Notes: generated by a model not told the origin, from the letters alone. A stretch of DNA of 46,746 nucleotides from RGIG5299 sp045542315 (GCA_045542315.1 JAZQKU010000012.1:1-46746), one strand, 5' to 3'. Shown: positions 29,571-38,092, counted from the first letter of the stretch. Translations and numbers: made by a program.

Positions 29571-30155
29571 ATGAACTGGCCTGTCTTTCTTTTGAATAAC
29601 GTATTGCTCGGAGCAGGTCTTGCGATGGACGCCTTTTCCGTTTCCCTTGCAAACGGCTTAAACGACCATTCGATGAAGAAGCACCGTGCCTTTACGATTG
29701 CGGGAATCTTTGCTTTTTTCCAGGCGGCAATGCCGCTTATAGGTTGGTTTTGCGTTTCAACTCTCGCAGAGCTTTTTAAGGAGTTTCAGAAATTTATTCC
29801 GTGGATAGCTCTTTTGCTTCTTTGCTTTATCGGAATTAAAATGATAATCGACGGGGTAAAGTGCGGCGGCTGCGAGGAATGCAGCTGCGGAAGGCTCTCA
29901 TTTACCGCTCTTATAATTCAGGGCATCGCCACCTCGATAGACGCCCTTTCGGTTGGCTTCACCATTTCCGAATACAACGCTTGGGAGGCACTTCTTGCCG
30001 CATTTCTGATTTCACTCGTTACCTTTATTATATGCCTGGCAGGCGTGTTTATCGGTAAAAAGGCAGGCACCGGTCTTTTTGGAAAGGCGGGAATTTTAGG
30101 CGGCGCAATACTCATTTTTATAGGGCTTGAAATTTTCATAACCGGCATACTATAA
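29571..30155 (+). CDS. mntP: manganese efflux pump MntP
   Basis: The 194 residues form a six-helix membrane protein with two inverted halves, each with the MntP signature: AMDAFSVSLANG near the start and SIDALSVGFTI in the middle; both Asp residues needed for transport are present. It exports Mn2+. A Cys-rich loop between the halves (CGGCEECSCGR) is a variation and may sense or bind metal. The ATG at 29571 has AGAGGTG before it; an upstream in-frame TTG at 29508 is part of the -35 box and cannot be the start. Confidence 0.9.
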   Translation: MNWPVFLLNNVLLGAGLAMDAFSVSLANGLNDHSMKKHRAFTIAGIFAFFQAAMPLIGWFCVSTLAELFKEFQKFIPWIALLLLCFIGIKMIIDGVKCGGCEECSCGRLSFTALIIQGIATSIDALSVGFTISEYNAWEALLAAFLISLVTFIICLAGVFIGKKAGTGLFGKAGILGGAILIFIGLEIFITGIL

Positions 30156-30171
30156 TGTATATAATATATAG

Positions 30172-30201
30172 AAAACGGAGCGGTATTCCCGCTCCGTTTT
30201 T
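30172..30201. terminator. bidirectional terminator between mntP and the fusion gene
   Basis: ACGGAGCGG and CCGCTCCGT form a 9-bp stem with loop TATTC (about 30175-30197), with A residues on the left and TTTTTT on the right. Confidence 0.85.
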
Positions 30202-30205
30202 TCGT

Positions 30206-32197
30206 TTAAAATCCTTTTAAAAGCTCCTTGCAGTCTGCTTCGCTTGCAGACACCGCCGTTACCGTGATCTCCGGCGCATTTCTGTTTTCCTTTATGAAAA
30301 TTCCTCCCCTTTCGGTCTGGAAAAATGAAGGTACCGCTCCTCTTTCCGCCGCCGCCTCGGTATTGTAAAGCCTCAAAAGGGCTTTTCTGCTTTGCGAAAG
30401 CGAAACCGTCACCGAGCGGCTCACGCTTTTGGGAACAGCCGTTACCAGCTCGAAAAGCGGCTTTTTTGTTTTTTTGACCGCCTTGGCTATCATTGAAATA
30501 CAAAAGGATGCGTCGAGAAAGCGTAATGCCTTTCGCATATTTATTCTGTCGGACTCAAAAACCCTTATTATCCTTCCGCCCGTTGCATTTTCAAGAAGCC
30601 TGTCGGCAAGCGGATAGTCCTTCGGAATATAAAGCTTTTCAAAAACAATAAGCGCCGAAAAAGCCGCAAGAGTCGGAGTATGCTCCTCCGAAAGATAGAC
30701 CCCGCGCTCGTCGGTAAGTGAAAAGCCGTTTCCTCTTTCGTTTACGAAAAAGCTTATATAATCGTCCTCGGTGCAGTTGACTACGTTTTGGCAGTAAAGC
30801 TCCGAAAGCATTTCGTTTTCCGAAGAGACGTTTGCCGTAAATCCCTTTTCCGAAAAGCGTAAAAGCTCCTCCGCGTAAAGCTCCTTTATTCCGAAAAGCT
30901 CGGTCTTTTTGCCCGTGCCGCATTTTTCCCTTTTAACCGAAAGATCGGGAAAGGAGTCGGCGCCGAGATTACCGCAAAGAACGGTACCGTTTTCGGTAAA
31001 ATAGGCGCCTCCTTCACAGCCGTAACGGTTTGCGGCAAATCTCCACACCGCTTCGGGTATATTCCTTAAAACGAAAACGTCAGCGCCCGAAAGGACCGCG
31101 CCGTCGGCAAAAAGCGCAAGCGCCTTCTCGCACTCACCTTCTCCGCAAACCGAGGCCATTATCTTCCCCGCACAGCTTCCGAGTCTTTTTCCCGCCTCGT
31201 ATGCCTTTGAAGCCGAAAGCGCTTTGCCGTTTTTTTCCTTCGATACCGCCTTGAAACTCGGAATAACGCTGTTTTTTTCAATCACGGCACCGTTTTCTAT
31301 TTCGGCGCCGGTGCCTATTACCGAATTTTCCTTTACCGTAACGTTTTTACCTATCTCCGCATCGTCAAGAATGATGCTTCCGAAGATTTTGCTGCCGTCA
31401 CCCACCGTTACGTTGTCAAATATTACCGATTCCCTTATTTCGCACCCTTTTCCCTTTTTGAAATTTTCGCCAATCTGCATACAGCCCTTGCCGCCGCTTT
31501 TTTCATTGTAAAATTTCACCGCCTCTTTATAATCGGAGAGGGTTGTAATATTTATTATTTCTCTGTCGGCAATATGCCCGTAAACCGAAAATGAGGCTGC
31601 CGCATCGGGCAAGAAGTCAAGCTCAAAGCTTTTTACTTTTCTGTTTTTCCGTTTTTCAAGCGTCTTTCCCGATATCAGAGCGGCGCCGCCGTAGGTAAAA
31701 TCGGAATAAGAATAGTCAACCGACGGCGGAACGAAGACCCCTTCTATCCTGCAAAGCGAAGAAATGGAAAACACAGGTGTTTTCGGGTCCCTTACCTCCC
31801 TCATCATCACGCTTACGTCGGCAAAAAGCTCCCTGTTGCTTTCCGTTAACTTCGTTATGTCCTCCGCCGTTACCGCCAAGCCCTCCGAGATCACTACCGC
31901 TTCATTTTCTTCTCCCAAAACGTTTTCGAAAAACTCGAAGAAAAACTCCTCGGCTCCGTATTTTCCGCTTTGAAAAAAGGAAAGCCTCGATGCGTTTTCG
32001 TTTTCAAATATTTCCTTTTGAATTCCCTTATCGGTTTCCGAAACCACCGCTACGTGTCTTGCACCCGCCCCGAAAAGAGCCGCGATCTGATGTGCAATAA
32101 GGGTCTTTTCCCCCATTCGGTGAAGCGGCAAAGGCTTTATCGCCGTTAAAACCGAAAGCTCTCTTTCCCTGTTTGAAACAAGAATTACACCCGTCAT
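30206..32197 (-). CDS. nucleotidyltransferase / hexapeptide / phosphohexomutase fusion with degenerate active sites
   Basis: The 663 residues show three parts. Residues 1-215 resemble a sugar-phosphate nucleotidyltransferase (AIKPLPLHRMGEKTLIAHQI, 19-38, like the PKP-KPL region), but the nucleotide loop GGxGTRL is replaced by VSNRERELSV. Residues 240-313 are left-handed beta-helix hexapeptide repeats (VIFDNVTVGDGSKIFGSIIL). Residues 336-663 follow phosphohexomutases (NIPEAVWRFAANRYGCEGGAYF, 379-400), but the catalytic TASHNP loop reads FTENGT. Active fusions of this order make GDP-mannose or UDP-sugars; here both catalytic sites look lost. It may be a regulatory or structural paralogue. The gene is monocistronic. 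Confidence 0.68.
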   Translation of the reverse strand: MTGVILVSNRERELSVLTAIKPLPLHRMGEKTLIAHQIAALFGAGARHVAVVSETDKGIQKEIFENENASRLSFFQSGKYGAEEFFFEFFENVLGEENEAVVISEGLAVTAEDITKLTESNRELFADVSVMMREVRDPKTPVFSISSLCRIEGVFVPPSVDYSYSDFTYGGAALISGKTLEKRKNRKVKSFELDFLPDAAASFSVYGHIADREIINITTLSDYKEAVKFYNEKSGGKGCMQIGENFKKGKGCEIRESVIFDNVTVGDGSKIFGSIILDDAEIGKNVTVKENSVIGTGAEIENGAVIEKNSVIPSFKAVSKEKNGKALSASKAYEAGKRLGSCAGKIMASVCGEGECEKALALFADGAVLSGADVFVLRNIPEAVWRFAANRYGCEGGAYFTENGTVLCGNLGADSFPDLSVKREKCGTGKKTELFGIKELYAEELLRFSEKGFTANVSSENEMLSELYCQNVVNCTEDDYISFFVNERGNGFSLTDERGVYLSEEHTPTLAAFSALIVFEKLYIPKDYPLADRLLENATGGRIIRVFESDRINMRKALRFLDASFCISMIAKAVKKTKKPLFELVTAVPKSVSRSVTVSLSQSRKALLRLYNTEAAAERGAVPSFFQTERGGIFIKENRNAPEITVTAVSASEADCKELLKGF

Positions 32198-32207
32198 ATT
32201 TTCATCT

Positions 32208-32224
32208 CCGTTATTTTATAACGG
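32208..32224. promoter_or_regulatory. 7-bp palindrome over the ribosome site of the fusion gene
   Basis: CCGTTAT and ATAACGG (32208-32214 and 32218-32224) lie 11-27 bp before the minus-strand ATG. In the mRNA the hairpin would include GG of the GGAG ribosome site; on DNA it could be an operator. Function unknown. Confidence 0.35.
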
Positions 32225-32257
32225 TATTATTGACAAAAATGCGGCTTTTAAAACGAA

Positions 32258-32283
32258 AAATCCTCCGAAAGCTCGGAGGATTT
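32258..32283 (-). terminator. terminator of the padR-DUF1700-DUF4097 operon
   Basis: AAATCCTCCGA (32258-32268) and TCGGAGGATTT (32273-32283), 11-bp stem. A T-run (TTTTTCG) follows on the minus strand. Confidence 0.82.
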
Positions 32284-32288
32284 GTTTT

Positions 32289-33134
32289 TTAATCTATTTT
32301 TATATCAATATTTCCGGTGCTTGCATATATCTTGCAGCTGCCGCCCTCGGAATTTTCAGGCACCCTTACCTTTCCCGTGCCGCTTTTTGCATCAAATTGC
32401 TTGCCCGAAGCAAGACTGCCTCTTACGTCGCCCGTAGAGGTGTTTATCTCGATCTCGGCGGCATCAAACCGCTGAAGCAAAACGTCGCCCGTGCCGACCT
32501 CTATCTTCGCCTCTTCCGTAACCTCAGTGTCCCAAAGGGATACGCTTCCCGTTCCCGCGAACGCCGCAAGGGAGCCGATCTTGCCGCTAAAAACAAACAG
32601 GTCGCCCGTGGTTGCTCTCAAATAGGCTCTGCCTTCAACGGCCGCCTCAAGACTGACGCTTCCCGTAGAGGTCTGTATTCCTACGCTTTCAAAGGTAAGC
32701 TCTTTGGGAATTTTTACGTCGCCCGTACCGTTATCTACCATAAGCTCGCCGTAGCTTCCCGCTGGAAGCACTATCTTGACCGTTTGCGGATTGAAGTTTA
32801 TTCCTATATATTCATACCACTTTCTCGTGTCGTGAAGCTCGATAACGAGAATTCCTCCTCTCACCTCTGCGGTGTGGTGCATATTCTCCTGCTCGGTGAA
32901 ATACACCTCCGTTTTATCTTCGTTTGAAAGCTCGAATATCACGTTTGCCGTTTTAGTTCTGACTGTTATATGTCGGTATTTCTCGGTTATCTCCATTTGA
33001 TATTCCACGTATTCAAAGGTTGAAAGACCCGAAAAATCCCAATTAAGTGCCTTCATGGCTCCGACAAAAACGGTGCCGCCCGCAATTATGAAGATCGCCG
33101 CAACGATAAGCCACGCTATTGTTCCTTTTTTCAT
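32289..33134 (-). CDS. DUF4097 beta-strand protein with membrane anchor
   Basis: A 281-residue protein with one N-terminal transmembrane segment (TIAWLIVAAIFIIAGGTVFVGAM, about 4-26, cited by span) and an extracellular repetitive beta domain of the DUF4097 ('toastrack') type. The repeat unit STGSV / GTGDV / STGDV / GTGKV appears every 20-25 residues (TGDVKIP, TGSVSLE, TGDLFVF, TGSVSLW, TGDVLLQ, TGDVRGS, TGKVRVP, TGNIDIK). The family is found in LiaFGSR-like envelope-stress systems. ATGA overlap with DUF1700 shows tight coupling. Confidence 0.85.
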   Translation of the reverse strand: MKKGTIAWLIVAAIFIIAGGTVFVGAMKALNWDFSGLSTFEYVEYQMEITEKYRHITVRTKTANVIFELSNEDKTEVYFTEQENMHHTAEVRGGILVIELHDTRKWYEYIGINFNPQTVKIVLPAGSYGELMVDNGTGDVKIPKELTFESVGIQTSTGSVSLEAAVEGRAYLRATTGDLFVFSGKIGSLAAFAGTGSVSLWDTEVTEEAKIEVGTGDVLLQRFDAAEIEINTSTGDVRGSLASGKQFDAKSGTGKVRVPENSEGGSCKIYASTGNIDIKID

Positions 33135-33778
33135 TTTGCTTCCTCCTTTGAAAAGAGCTTTTTAATGCCCTTAAACACGGCCTTGGTCAAAAATGCCGTT
33201 CCCTTCGTAACGGCGTTTGTGCAGATAATAAGCACTATTGAAACGCCGATGAGCAAAAGGCTTGCTCCGACGGTTGCCGCCCCTGCGGCGCCGTAGCCAA
33301 AGGCCGCAAAGCCGGCCCCCGCTATAATTCCCACCACGCCGACTACGAGTGCAGAGCCAAAAGCCGCCCAGAGGGAAACGATCACCGACCACAGTGCAAC
33401 GTAAGCCGATATTGCCGCAGAAATAACGGCAATCGCAACCGAAAGCCAAACGGGCGCGCTGACAATAAGAAGAGCTATCATCCACGGGCTTATTTTCTTC
33501 TTTTTCTCCGTTTCATCTGTTTCCGCGGCAGCAACGGGAAGAGCTTCCTCCTTGGGACTTTCTTCCTCCTTCGTTTCCGCCTCAGCTTCCTCCGATGCCG
33601 CAATGTCCCCGATTTCATCAATGGGGCCGACTGCCAAAACCGCCTCCTCCTCCGAAAGTCCTTCCTCCATTCTGTCCTCGATCATTTCGCTGTAAAAGTT
33701 CAGTCGCTCTATCTTTTCTTCCTTCGGAAGCCTTGAAAGCTTTTCGGAAAGCTCCAGAAGAAATTCCATTTTAGTCAT
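33131..33778 (-). CDS. DUF1700 membrane protein
   Basis: The 215 residues begin with the DUF1700 pattern MTKMEFLLELSEKLSRLP, then KEEKIERLNFYSEMIEDRMEEG (cited in part) and SEEEAVLAVGPIDEIGD, a cytoplasmic helical domain. An acidic, Glu/Ala-rich linker follows, then four or so transmembrane helices (from about residue 98). In this family the soluble part is thought to interact with the PadR regulator or the DUF4097 protein; the mechanism is unclear. ATG at 33778 overlaps the padR stop by 8 bp and has GGAGG before it. Confidence 0.85.
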   Translation of the reverse strand: MTKMEFLLELSEKLSRLPKEEKIERLNFYSEMIEDRMEEGLSEEEAVLAVGPIDEIGDIAASEEAEAETKEEESPKEEALPVAAAETDETEKKKKISPWMIALLIVSAPVWLSVAIAVISAAISAYVALWSVIVSLWAAFGSALVVGVVGIIAGAGFAAFGYGAAGAATVGASLLLIGVSIVLIICTNAVTKGTAFLTKAVFKGIKKLFSKEEAK

Positions 33779-34091
33779 TTCCGTTATCCTCCTTCGCCAC
33801 AAAGGTATAAATTCTCATTATCTCTTCCCACTCCGCCTTGAATTCCTCAATTCGCTTTATTCCCGCTTCGGTTATGCGGTAATATTTTCTTAGCCTTCCG
33901 CCGTGCTCGGCGGTTCTCACCGTGAGAAGTTCTGCCGTTTCAAGCCTTTTTAAAATGGTATAAAGGGTTGACTCCGAAAGCTCTATAAACGGCTTCAGAT
34001 CCTTTATTATTTTGTATCCGTAGGAATCCTCGGTTTTTATTGATGCAAGAACGCAAACGTCCAAAAGACCGCGTTTTAACTGCACGTCCAT
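33771..34091 (-). CDS. PadR-family transcriptional regulator
   Basis: The 106 residues are a typical short PadR: LLDVCVLASIKTEDSYGYKI, the recognition element SESTLYTILKRLETAELL (about 38-55), the wing RLRKYYRITEAGIKRI, and a short C-terminal dimer helix. It probably represses its own operon through the palindrome at 34106-34128, which covers the -10 box. PadR-DUF1700-DUF4097 is a recurrent envelope-related gene set. ATG at 34091 with GGAGAGG upstream. Confidence 0.92.
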   Translation of the reverse strand: MDVQLKRGLLDVCVLASIKTEDSYGYKIIKDLKPFIELSESTLYTILKRLETAELLTVRTAEHGGRLRKYYRITEAGIKRIEEFKAEWEEIMRIYTFVAKEDNGND

Positions 34092-34105
34092 ACAATACCT
34101 CTCCT

Positions 34106-34144
34106 TTCGTAATATATCATATCACGAAGTATTGCTTTTGTCAA
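34106..34144 (-). promoter_or_regulatory. promoter and palindromic operator of the padR operon
   Basis: Minus strand TTGACA (34139-34144), 17-bp spacer, TATGAT (34116-34121). The -10 box lies in a near-perfect inverted repeat: half-sites TTCGTAATAT and TTCGTGATAT in opposite orientation (34106-34128). This is a good candidate for PadR autorepression. Confidence 0.7.
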
Positions 34145-34157
34145 TAGGCAAAATAAA

Positions 34158-34185
34158 AAAACGGCGGAAAAATTTCCGCCGTTTT
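34158..34185 (-). terminator. terminator of the acn-icd-rex operon
   Basis: AAAACGGCGGAAA (34158-34170) and TTTCCGCCGTTTT (34173-34185), 13-bp perfect stem, followed on the minus strand by TTTATTTTG. Confidence 0.88.
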
Positions 34186-34193
34186 ACCCGTTT

Positions 34194-34826
34194 TTATTCT
34201 TCCTCGTTCATTTCTCTTAAGCTGTAAGTAAGCAGCATAAGACTGTCTGCCAGATGAACGTTTTGAACTGCCACGCCGCTTGTAGCCTGAAGCTCGGCGT
34301 TGGTAAAATTCCAAAACCCCTTCACGCCGCAGCACTTCAACCGTTCAAACATTTCCTTTGCATTTGCCTTTGAGAGTGTAAGAACCGCAATATCGGGACG
34401 ATGATTTTCGCAAAATGCTTTGATTCCGCTTATATCGGCAATTACGTGCTGACCGCACTGCTTGCCGATCTTCTCGGGGTTTGAGTCAAAGATTCCGAGT
34501 ATCTTTACGCCGCGCTTCTGAAAGTTTATGTTGTTAACTATCGCGTGGCCGAGATTTCCCACACCGACAACTATTGCGGTGAAATTCTCGTTTACTCCGA
34601 GTATCTGCGACATCTCCTGATTGAGAGTAGGAACGTTGTAGCCGTAGCCCTGCTGACCGAAGCCGCCGAAATGGTTAAAATCCTGCCTTATCTGAGAGGC
34701 GGTTACGTTCATCTGCTCGGAAAGTTCCTTTGACGACACCTTGAGCTTATTCTGCTTATATAATTCGTTTAAATAGCGAAAATATCGCGGCAGTCTTCTT
34801 ACTACCGAAACAGGTACCTTTTTCAT
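34194..34826 (-). CDS. rex: redox-sensing transcriptional repressor Rex
   Basis: Rex binds NADH/NAD+ and represses fermentation and respiration genes when NADH is low. The 210 residues contain the winged helix (LPRYFRYLNELYKQNKLKVS, then VTASQIRQDFNHFGGFGQQGYG, about 12-63 in parts) and the Rossmann domain (VVGVGNLGHA, 86-95; GIFDSNPEKIG). Length is normal. It lies 22 bp after icd in the same orientation with a GGGGGA ribosome site, so it is the last gene of an acn-icd-rex operon. I saw no clear Rex operator (TTGTTAA-N4-TTAACAA) in the acn promoter region. Confidence 0.95.
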   Translation of the reverse strand: MKKVPVSVVRRLPRYFRYLNELYKQNKLKVSSKELSEQMNVTASQIRQDFNHFGGFGQQGYGYNVPTLNQEMSQILGVNENFTAIVVGVGNLGHAIVNNINFQKRGVKILGIFDSNPEKIGKQCGQHVIADISGIKAFCENHRPDIAVLTLSKANAKEMFERLKCCGVKGFWNFTNAELQATSGVAVQNVHLADSLMLLTYSLREMNEEE

Positions 34827-34848
34827 TATAAGGTCCCCCTAACAATTT

Positions 34849-36012
34849 TTAGAGTTTGGAAACGGTTTCCATTACGTATTTGCCGAAATCCGCGCAGGTG
34901 GCGCCGGTATCTCTGCCAGTGACGGTGAGCTTCTTTTCCTCGAACATACAGATATCGAGTGCTCTTTCGAGTTTGTCTGCCTTATCCTGATAGCCGATGT
35001 GAGAGAGAAGCATTACCGAAGCGCGGAGCATCGAGCAGGGATCTGCATATATATCTCTGCCCTCCTCGACCATTCTGGGAGCCGAGCCGTGAATTGCCTC
35101 AAACATTGCGTAGCGCTTACCGAGGTTTGCACTGCCTGCGGTTCCTACGCCGCCCTGGAATTCGGCAGCCTCGTCGGTAATAATATCACCGTAGAGATTG
35201 GGAAGCACGAATACCTTGAAGTCCTTTCTGCGCTTCTCGTCAATAAGCTTTGCTGTGGTAATGTCGATATACCATGCGTCGGTTTCGATTTCGGGATAAT
35301 CCTTTGCAACCTCCTTGCAGAGATTTAAGAATTTACCGTCGGTGGTCTTTATAACGTTTGCCTTGGTGATTACCGAAACCTTACCCTTTTTGTTCTTTCT
35401 TGCATATTCGTAGGCAAGACGGGCAATTCTCTCGGTTCCCTCGGTGGTGGTTACCTTGAAATCGAATGCTATCTCGTCGTTTACCGAAACGCCCTTTGAA
35501 CCAAGTGCGTATTCACCCTCGGTGTTTTCACGGAAGAAGGTCCAGTCGATGCCCTTTTCGGGAACCTTAACGGGACGCACGTTTGCAAAAAGGTCAAGAG
35601 CCTTTCTCATTGCAACGTTTGCCGATTCGATGTTGGGGTATTTACCGCCTGCCTCGGGGGTGGTGGTGGGGCCCTTTAAGATAACGTGGCAGGACTTTAA
35701 CTCCTCAAGCACGTCATCGGGAATTGCCTTCATTACCTTAACTCTGTTTTCAATGGTAAGTCCGTCAATATCCTTGAAGGTTACCTTGCCCGACTTTACC
35801 TCGTCTTCAAGAAGGAATTTGAGAACGTTTGCGCTCTCCTTGGTTATCATGGGACCGATGCCGTCGCCTCCGCAAACACCGATAACTATCGTATCGAGCT
35901 TTTCGTAGTCAACGAAATCGCGGGTCTCCTTCATTTTTTCATTTCTCTCAAGCTGTGAACGGATCACCTCTTCAAATTTGGCTGCCGCTGCTTTAATTTC
36001 TGCCTCGTACAT
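34849..36012 (-). CDS. icd: isocitrate dehydrogenase (isocitrate/isopropylmalate family)
   Basis: The 387 residues belong to the beta-decarboxylating dehydrogenases: VIGVCGGDGIGPMITKES (about 43-60), GPTTTPEAGGKYPNIESANVAMRK with the substrate Ser/Asn and Arg, NTEGEYALGSKG, KVSVITKANVIKTTDG, and FVLPNLYGDIITDEAAEFQGG near the metal site. An N-terminal extension of about 40 residues before the first strand is characteristic of a clostridial subgroup. It is one base from the acn stop, so the substrate is almost surely isocitrate. Product 2-oxoglutarate can feed GdhA. NAD versus NADP use is not decided here. Confidence 0.88.
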   Translation of the reverse strand: MYEAEIKAAAAKFEEVIRSQLERNEKMKETRDFVDYEKLDTIVIGVCGGDGIGPMITKESANVLKFLLEDEVKSGKVTFKDIDGLTIENRVKVMKAIPDDVLEELKSCHVILKGPTTTPEAGGKYPNIESANVAMRKALDLFANVRPVKVPEKGIDWTFFRENTEGEYALGSKGVSVNDEIAFDFKVTTTEGTERIARLAYEYARKNKKGKVSVITKANVIKTTDGKFLNLCKEVAKDYPEIETDAWYIDITTAKLIDEKRRKDFKVFVLPNLYGDIITDEAAEFQGGVGTAGSANLGKRYAMFEAIHGSAPRMVEEGRDIYADPCSMLRASVMLLSHIGYQDKADKLERALDICMFEEKKLTVTGRDTGATCADFGKYVMETVSKL

Positions 36013-36013
36013 A

Positions 36014-37933
36014 TCAGTTGTTTCCTTTCATCATATTTATAAGTCCACCCGAAAGAAGCATTTTAAGCTGCTTCTCCGAGAAATCCGCCTTTAATGCAAA
36101 GTCAAATCCGCCGGTTACGTTGTTGACGGTTATCCTGCCGCTTGCAAGCTGATTTCTTGCGTCCTCTATTCTCAAAACGTCGTTTTCGTTGATCTTCTCA
36201 TAATCCTCGGGGTTTTCAAAAACCAAGGGGAGAATGCCCGAATTGATAAGGTTTGCGGCATGGATTCTTGCAAACGATACCGCCATTACCGCCTTTATTC
36301 CGAGGTAAAGGGGAACGAGTGCCGCATGCTCTCTCGAGGAGCCCTGACCGTAGTTTGCGCCGCCGATTATAAAGCCGCCGCCCTCTGCCTTCGCTCTTTC
36401 GGGGAAGGTAGGATCGCACACCTCAAAGCAATACTGCGAAAGGTGAGGAATATTTGAACGGTAGGGAAGTATCTTGCTGCCTGCGGGCATAATGTGGTCG
36501 GTGGTGATGTTGTCGCCAACCTTTAAGACCGCCTTCTTCTCGATTATTTCGGGAAGATCCTCGTTAAGGGGGAAGGGCTTTATGTTGGGGCCGCGAAGCA
36601 CCTCTACGTCAGCTCCGACGGGTGCGGGTGCATCGACCATATTGTCGTTGATCAAAAACTCGTTGGGTATCTTTATTTCGGGGAACTCAAAGCCTGCGTC
36701 GGTGGGGTCGGTAAGCACGCCGGTTATTGCGGAAACAGCCGCCGTTTCGGGTGAAACGAGATATATTTTGCCGTCCTTTGTGCCGCTTCTTCCCTCAAAG
36801 TTTCTGTTAAAGGTACGAAGCGAAACGCCGGCAGAGTTGGGTGACTGTCCCATTCCTATACAAGGACCGCAAGCGCATTCAAGCACTCTTGCGCCCGCCG
36901 CGATAATGTCGGCAAGAGCGCCGTTTTCGGCAAGCATGGTAAATACCTGCTTCGAGCCGGGGGAAACGGTGAGCGAAACACCCTCTGCAACGGTATTACC
37001 CTTAAGTATTGCCGCAACTCTCATAAGGTCAAGATAGGAGGAGTTGGTGCAGGAGCCTATGCAGACCTGGTCTATTTTTATCTTTCCGATATTCTTGACC
37101 TCGTCAACGTTATCGGGCATATGGGGCTTTGCCGCCAAGGGAGAGAGCTTTGAAAGATCAACGGTGATCTCCTTATCGTAGGTGGCGTCGTCGTCTGCCT
37201 TTATCTCAACGTAATCCTCTTCTCTGCCCTCTGCCTTTAAGAAGGCTTTGGTTATCTCGTCGGAGGGGAATACCGAGGTGGTGGCGCCGAGCTCTGCGCC
37301 CATATTGGTAATGGTTGCTCTTTCGGGAACCGAAAGCGACAAAACGCCCTCGCCGCCGTATTCGATTATCGAGCCTACGCCGCCCTTAACGGAAAGAATG
37401 CGAAGGACCTCCAAAATAACGTCCTTTGCCGAAACGAAGGGACGGAGCTTGCCGATAAGATTTACCTTTATGACCTTGGGCATGGTGATATTGTATGCGC
37501 CGCCGCCCATTGCCACTGCAACGTCAAGACCGCCCGCACCCATGGCAAGCATACCGATACCGCCGCCGGTAGGGGTGTGTGAGTCGGAGCCGAGCAACGT
37601 CTTTCCGGGCTTTCCGAATCTCTCAAGATGCACCTGATGGCAGATTCCGTTACCGGGTCTTGAATAGTAAACGCCGTGCTTTTTGCAAACGGTTCTTATG
37701 TAGTTATGATCGTCGGCATTCATAAAGCCCGACTGAAGAGTATTATGGTCGATATAAGCAACCGATTTTTCGGTTTTAACTCTGTCTATCCCCATTGCCT
37801 CAAACTGCAGATACGCCATCGTTCCGGTAGCATCCTGCGTTAAGGTCTGGTCGATTTTAAGGCCTATCTCGGTGCCCTTTATCATTTCGCCCTTCACCAA
37901 GTGGCTTTTTATAAGTTTTTCGGCTATGTTCAT
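36014..37933 (-). CDS. acn: aconitate hydratase
   Basis: Interconverts citrate and isocitrate with a 4Fe-4S cluster. The 639 residues are the compact clostridial/archaeal form. The cluster motifs CIGSCTN and ACGPCIG (with the nearby Cys in that region), LLGSDSHTPTGGGIGMLAMGAGG and the C-terminal swivel domain (GGANYGQGSSREHAALVPLYLG, about residues 530-551, with the substrate-binding Ser-Arg) are all intact. First gene of an operon with icd and rex, read from a consensus promoter. Confidence 0.94.
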   Translation of the reverse strand: MNIAEKLIKSHLVKGEMIKGTEIGLKIDQTLTQDATGTMAYLQFEAMGIDRVKTEKSVAYIDHNTLQSGFMNADDHNYIRTVCKKHGVYYSRPGNGICHQVHLERFGKPGKTLLGSDSHTPTGGGIGMLAMGAGGLDVAVAMGGGAYNITMPKVIKVNLIGKLRPFVSAKDVILEVLRILSVKGGVGSIIEYGGEGVLSLSVPERATITNMGAELGATTSVFPSDEITKAFLKAEGREEDYVEIKADDDATYDKEITVDLSKLSPLAAKPHMPDNVDEVKNIGKIKIDQVCIGSCTNSSYLDLMRVAAILKGNTVAEGVSLTVSPGSKQVFTMLAENGALADIIAAGARVLECACGPCIGMGQSPNSAGVSLRTFNRNFEGRSGTKDGKIYLVSPETAAVSAITGVLTDPTDAGFEFPEIKIPNEFLINDNMVDAPAPVGADVEVLRGPNIKPFPLNEDLPEIIEKKAVLKVGDNITTDHIMPAGSKILPYRSNIPHLSQYCFEVCDPTFPERAKAEGGGFIIGGANYGQGSSREHAALVPLYLGIKAVMAVSFARIHAANLINSGILPLVFENPEDYEKINENDVLRIEDARNQLASGRITVNNVTGGFDFALKADFSEKQLKMLLSGGLINMMKGNN

Positions 37934-37972
37934 CGTGTTTATTGCCCCCGTGTATAATTATTCTAATAAAAT

Positions 37973-38001
37973 ATTATAATATATTATGTTTATTTTGTCA
38001 A
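37973..38001 (-). promoter_or_regulatory. consensus sigma-A promoter of acn-icd-rex
   Basis: Minus strand TTGACA (37996-38001), 17-bp spacer, TATAAT (37973-37978). Confidence 0.83.
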
Positions 38002-38033
38002 TTAAATATCCCACTCTTTCTGTTAAATTCCTG

Positions 38034-38062
38034 TTGCATTTTTGTTTTTTTCGTGTTATAAT
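38034..38062 (+). promoter_or_regulatory. sigma-A promoter of the isomerase/epimerase gene
   Basis: TTGCAT (38034-38039), 17-bp spacer, TATAAT (38057-38062), 30 bp before the ATG. Confidence 0.74.
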
Positions 38063-38092
38063 ATAAATATACATTAATAAGAAGGTGCAATT

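Noticed and set aside
37934..38033. Rex operator in the acn promoter region
   Set aside because: Looked for TTGTTAA-N4-TTAACAA or TTGTGA-type palindromes; only isolated half-site-like stretches were found.
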